Below the pieces are notes generated by a model. It was given only the letters and a program-made list of their open reading frames with translations. It made no database searches and was not told where the DNA came from. Both the position numbers and the translations under genes were made by a program. From the NCBI GenBank assembly GCA_012727835.1, contig JAAYGE010000167.1, positions 1-5,966 on the forward strand: a stretch of DNA of 5,966 bases, in the 5' to 3' direction. Below, piece after piece: positions 4,859-5,966 of this stretch. Source of the stretch: Bacillota bacterium. GTDB lineage: Bacteria > Bacillota_H > UBA994 > UBA5500. Numbering within the stretch: the stretch's first letter is position 1; each line of letters opens with the position of its first letter.

Positions 4859-5257
4859 TTATTGCCTATATTGCTGCTGATTGTACTGCGGCTGGCCATA
4901 TTGGGGTTGGCCGTACTGCTGATTGTATTGCTGATGGTATTGCATCGATTCACCCAACTGTTGGTGAACCTGTTGGGTTTGCTGTAGATCGCCTTGAATC
5001 ATAGCTTGCACATCGTAAGGTTTATACCAACCCTTTTGCATCATGAAGTTGATCAACTGCTGGTGGAAGTTGAGTCCCTGCTGTAGCTGCTGTTCTAGGG
5101 TACGGCGCACTTCCGGTGTTGCCGTCTCGGTAAGGGCGGTGGCAGTAGTCTTAATACTGGCCTTTACCGAGCTTAGTAGGTCGCTAGCGATCAATTGGTC
5201 GTTTAGAGGTTTGGGCTGCATGGAGTTATAGTTCATCATGTTGCCGGTTTGCCGCAT
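4859..5257 (-). CDS. CotF-family spore coat protein with Gln/Tyr tail
   Basis: This 132-residue protein has a Coat_F-type helical core. The segment IASDLLSSVKASIKTTATALTE (about 23-44), then ATPEVRRTLEQQLQQGLNFHQQLINFMMQKGWYKPYD (46-82), carries the family's typical sequence (TPxLRxxLxxxLxxxxxxHxxxxxxMxxKGWY). The tail from residue 106 is almost only Gln, Tyr, Gly, Asn and Pro and includes tandem QYGQP units. Family members are structural proteins of the spore coat, assembled around the forespore in the mother cell. The start ATG shares its A with the upstream gene's stop (TAATG), and its ribosome binding site lies inside that gene, so the two proteins should be made together. The tail may serve in Tyr cross-linking or low-complexity assembly, which is inference. 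Confidence 0.9.
   Translation of the reverse strand: MRQTGNMMNYNSMQPKPLNDQLIASDLLSSVKASIKTTATALTETATPEVRRTLEQQLQQGLNFHQQLINFMMQKGWYKPYDVQAMIQGDLQQTQQVHQQLGESMQYHQQYNQQYGQPQYGQPQYNQQQYRQ
4862..4918 (-). repeat. 15-base tandem repeat in the coat protein tail
   Basis: Four successive units encode QYGQP, QYGQP, QYNQQ and the shortened QYRQ (residues 114-132). The DNA units are alike with synonymous differences (CAGTAC / CAATAT), so the array is not a very recent duplication. Confidence 0.75.
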
Positions 5258-5478
5258 TAGTACCTACCTCCTCCTGGGGTCGTGCCGCCGCTAAGCAAAC
5301 TTTGGATTTGGTGCGCCTGTTGCGTGGCCGTCTGCATCTCTTGTTGCAGGAATTGGCGCAATTGAGGATCGGTCACCATGTTCATCATGGCCGCCGATTT
5401 GGCTGCGCACACGTTTTTCATTCCAATCAGTTCGTGCAGGTCGAGCATCTCATGGGGTGCTAAACGCCTGTTGTGCAT
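5257..5478 (-). CDS. Small CotF-family (Coat_F) spore coat protein
   Basis: This 73-residue protein starts with ATG, eight bases after AAGGAGGAG. It is a helical Coat_F-type fragment: LAPHEMLDLHELIGMKNVCAAKSAAMMNMVTDPQLRQFLQQEM, followed by ATQQAHQIQSLL and a flexible tail GGTTPGGGRY. HEMLDLHELI...K, then DPQLRxFL with a trailing helix, is the usual pattern of short clostridial coat proteins that occur in pairs with a longer KGWY-type CotF. The GGGRY tail is encoded by the Shine-Dalgarno sequence of the next gene. It is the first gene of a two-gene operon and is divergent from the YmaF-like gene. No clear sigma-E or sigma-K promoter was found upstream. Confidence 0.87.
   Translation of the reverse strand: MHNRRLAPHEMLDLHELIGMKNVCAAKSAAMMNMVTDPQLRQFLQQEMQTATQQAHQIQSLLSGGTTPGGGRY
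5266..5275 (-). promoter_or_regulatory. Ribosome binding site inside the upstream coat gene
   Basis: AGGAGGAGGT on the minus strand both encodes the Gly-rich end of the first coat protein and serves as the Shine-Dalgarno sequence for the second, whose ATG overlaps the stop as TAATG. This supports translational coupling. Confidence 0.8.
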
Positions 5479-5529
5479 CTAAGTTGCTCCTCCTTCTTAT
5501 TGTTGCTCTATTTAGCAGTCTTCCCCATT

Positions 5530-5574
5530 TGCCACCAGTTACCCCCTTAATCATCCGCCAAAAAATGCCACCAG
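5530..5574 (-). repeat. Short direct repeat upstream of the coat operon
   Basis: TGCCACCAG occurs at 5530-5538 and again at 5566-5574 (CTGGTGGCA on the coding strand of the coat operon), 36 bp apart. It lies in the 174-bp divergent region and might be a regulator-binding pair; chance is possible. Confidence 0.3.
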
Positions 5575-5600
5575 ATAGCAAAAAGGTTGGCTTGTTCTGT

Positions 5601-5630
5601 AACACCTAAGGCTATACCAAACATATGCTA
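5601..5630 (+). promoter_or_regulatory. Putative sigma-K-type promoter of the YmaF-like gene
   Basis: AACA (5601-5604), a 17-base spacer, then CATATGCTA (5622-5630) match the mACm-N16/17-CATAnnnTA pattern. The Shine-Dalgarno sequence follows within seven bases, so the leader would be very short. Confidence 0.5.
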
Positions 5631-5652
5631 GTCAGTAGGAGGTGATTGACAG

Positions 5653-5966
5653 ATGGCAATCCGATTGCGAACCGGCCATACTCACGGCCTGGCCCGCTTC
5701 ACCACTGTTGACCGTGATCATCGGCATCTTGTCTTAAACATCACAGACCGCGCCGTGGTGCGCTCTGACGGCTCCCACGTGCATCGGGTACGCTCTTTAA
5801 CTTCCTTTGATCGCCGCCATGCCCACGCAGTTAATCGCTTCACCGGCCCTGGCATCCCTATTCGTGGCACCGGCATGCATTACCCCATCCTCAACGCTCG
5901 CACCACCCGCACCCTGGCCCCTCGGCATCGGCTGCGCGCCCGCCCCCGGCGAGCTCCTAACATCCC
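5653..5966 (+). CDS. YmaF-family HxH-repeat protein, C-terminus cut by window edge
   Basis: At least 104 residues are present; the frame is still open at the edge. The ATG follows a complete AGGAGGTGA (5637-5645) by seven bases. HxH pairs occur at residues 9-11 (HTH), 23-25 (HRH), 42-44 (HVH) and 56-58 (HAH), spaced 14, 19 and 14, giving a 33-residue double unit as in YmaF-type proteins (DHRH...SDGSHVHRV...TSFDRRHAH...TGPGIPI). The next expected pair is degenerate (M-H76-Y-P), and after residue 86 the sequence becomes Arg/Pro-rich. Function is unknown; the His pairs could bind metal. The sigma-K-like promoter and neighbouring coat genes suggest a spore-surface protein made in the mother cell. 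No signal peptide is seen, which fits that route. Confidence 0.82.
   Translation, partial: MAIRLRTGHTHGLARFTTVDRDHRHLVLNITDRAVVRSDGSHVHRVRSLTSFDRRHAHAVNRFTGPGIPIRGTGMHYPILNARTTRTLAPRHRLRARPRRAPNI

Noticed and set aside
5043..5231. Plus-strand frame of about 62 codons inside the coat gene
   Set aside because: It is a shadow of the CotF-type protein on the minus strand.
5479..5600. Search for a sigma-E or sigma-K promoter for the coat operon
   Set aside because: No CATA-type -10 with a suitable -35 was found on the minus strand; GCTAAATAG and CTATCTGG are too far from consensus.

Overview
The window reads as a piece of chromosome from an endospore-forming Firmicute, most likely a clostridial or Peptococcaceae-like lineage. 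The evidence is strong AGGAGG-type ribosome binding sites before most genes, a pair of CotF-type spore coat genes, a YmaF-type histidine-repeat gene, two good matches to the mother-cell sigma-K promoter pattern, and a BlaI/M56 gene pair. Base composition is roughly balanced. No rRNA, tRNA, CRISPR array or recognisable insertion sequence was seen.

Left part (1-753): a partial minus-strand gene with no ATG, GTG or TTG start encodes a jelly-roll, carbohydrate-binding-like domain (NxxFExG...W...LDxV) and enters a second copy at the window edge. Its only plausible start is ATA, placed correctly behind a strong Shine-Dalgarno sequence and a sigma-K-like promoter. Upstream of it, 685-739 can fold into a three-way junction with a GAAA tetraloop.

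Centre (754-4030): this is the most interesting part. On the minus strand a BlaI/MecI/CopY-type repressor, a short M56 (BlaR1-like) membrane metallopeptidase without a beta-lactam sensor domain, and a SAM-dependent methyltransferase form a tight gene row. Upstream of them, also on the minus strand, lie a His/Cys-tagged two-helix membrane protein (DUF2933-like) and a 40-residue protein with an LDCC motif. Facing away on the plus strand is a small exported Met/His-rich protein built of seven 9-residue repeats. The divergent intergenic region carries two sigma-A-type promoters and three 17-bp dyads, TACTAC-N5-GTAGTA. One dyad fills the -35/-10 spacer of each promoter and the third lies midway, with centres 30 and 33 bp apart, about three helical turns. 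I infer a BlaI-controlled, peptidase-relieved stress regulon. The Met/His/Cys content of the outputs suggests a soft metal such as copper as the signal, but that part is inference.

Right part (4115-5966): a VCBS/FG-GAP-like protein with two Asp-rich Ca-binding-type loops is followed by a 17-bp bidirectional terminator shared with a convergent, translationally coupled pair of CotF-family coat genes. Divergent from these is a YmaF-like HxH-repeat gene that runs off the right edge, with a sigma-K-like promoter and a full-length Shine-Dalgarno sequence. With the left-edge gene, this places a metal-type stress cassette between spore-surface genes.
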